Part shown: positions 63,944 through 64,000 of the stretch, piece by piece | How the letters are laid out: each line of letters begins with the position of its first letter | Position numbering within the stretch: the first letter of the stretch is position 1 | Assembly (NCBI RefSeq): GCF_012849215.1 | Contig: NZ_CP051682.1 | Coordinates: 3,472,001 to 3,536,000, forward strand | DNA from: Mucilaginibacter robiniae | GTDB lineage: Bacteria > Bacteroidota > Bacteroidia > Sphingobacteriales > Sphingobacteriaceae | DNA: 64,000 nt | Direction: 5' to 3' | Position numbers and translations under genes: made by a program | The notes under the pieces: generated by a model | Databases searched by the model: none | The model's input: only the letters and a program-made list of their open reading frames with translations | Told to the model about the DNA's origin: nothing

Positions 63944-64000
63944 TTAAACAACATTAATTTTACATTTTATCAGACCGAACGAAATAGAACTCGGATCCAA

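Noticed and set aside
1..64000. CRISPR array or rRNA genes
   Set aside because: No series of regularly spaced repeats and no rRNA-like stretches were seen on either strand.

Overview
The window looks like the chromosome of a Bacteroidota bacterium, most likely of the Sphingobacteriaceae (Mucilaginibacter or Pedobacter type). The evidence is the gene content (BlaI/M56 pair, DUF885, a bifunctional DAHP synthase/AroQ chorismate mutase, UbiD, OmpA with TSP3 repeats, a CheB-CheR-kinase fusion, DUF892-like proteins), -7 promoter boxes of the TAnnTTTG kind, and few strong Shine-Dalgarno sites. The genus is inferred from general resemblance, not from a search.

Region 1 (1-34,900) is ordinary chromosome. 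It holds an alpha/beta hydrolase end, a BlaI/M56 regulatory pair with its operator, exported peptidases, UbiD, an SDR, an orphan Mrr-like nuclease in AT-rich DNA, a PBP4-type DacB, two amino-acid permeases, an MFS/MarC pair, an RsmB-like methyltransferase, guaA, and an aromatic amino-acid block. That block runs leftward: S4 protein, aroB, a membrane protein, pheA, DAHP synthase/chorismate mutase, aroA, NTF2-like. In front of pheA is a complete-looking transcription attenuator: a promoter, a 22-codon leader rich in Phe and Tyr, an antiterminator segment overlapping the leader stop, and a U-tailed terminator.

Region 2 (about 35,041 to somewhere near 47,200-49,100) is an integrated mobilizable island next to a tRNA-Met(CAT). 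A serine recombinase has its 3' end inside the tRNA gene. The element carries MobC and MobA, a hairpin-rich likely oriT, an ORF nested in mobA, a zeta-toxin pair, an RRM protein, a SWIM zinc-finger plus MNT-HEPN pair divergent from an XRE regulator with a perfect 22-bp palindrome between them, and an AT-rich cargo segment. In the cargo, three similar tiny ORFs lie in tandem between two membrane-protein genes. The right end dissolves into decayed genes and I could not find attR.

Region 3 (49,143-64,000) is chromosome again. It holds a CheB-CheR-PAS-histidine kinase, a divergent LuxR-type response regulator, two fatty-acid desaturases around a tiny Lys-rich protein, a Gly/Ala-rich membrane protein, a frameshifted OmpA protein, a beta-barrel protein, a LOV (blue-light type) histidine kinase, a HAD phosphatase, a membrane-anchored hydrolase, a PAS kinase, and the broken remains of a third kinase of the same kind.

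The strongest candidates for something undescribed are the pheA attenuator (well supported by the sequence) and the tandem tiny-ORF/membrane-protein cassette in the island (function unknown). The nested mobA ORF and the SWIM/MNT-HEPN/XRE unit come next.
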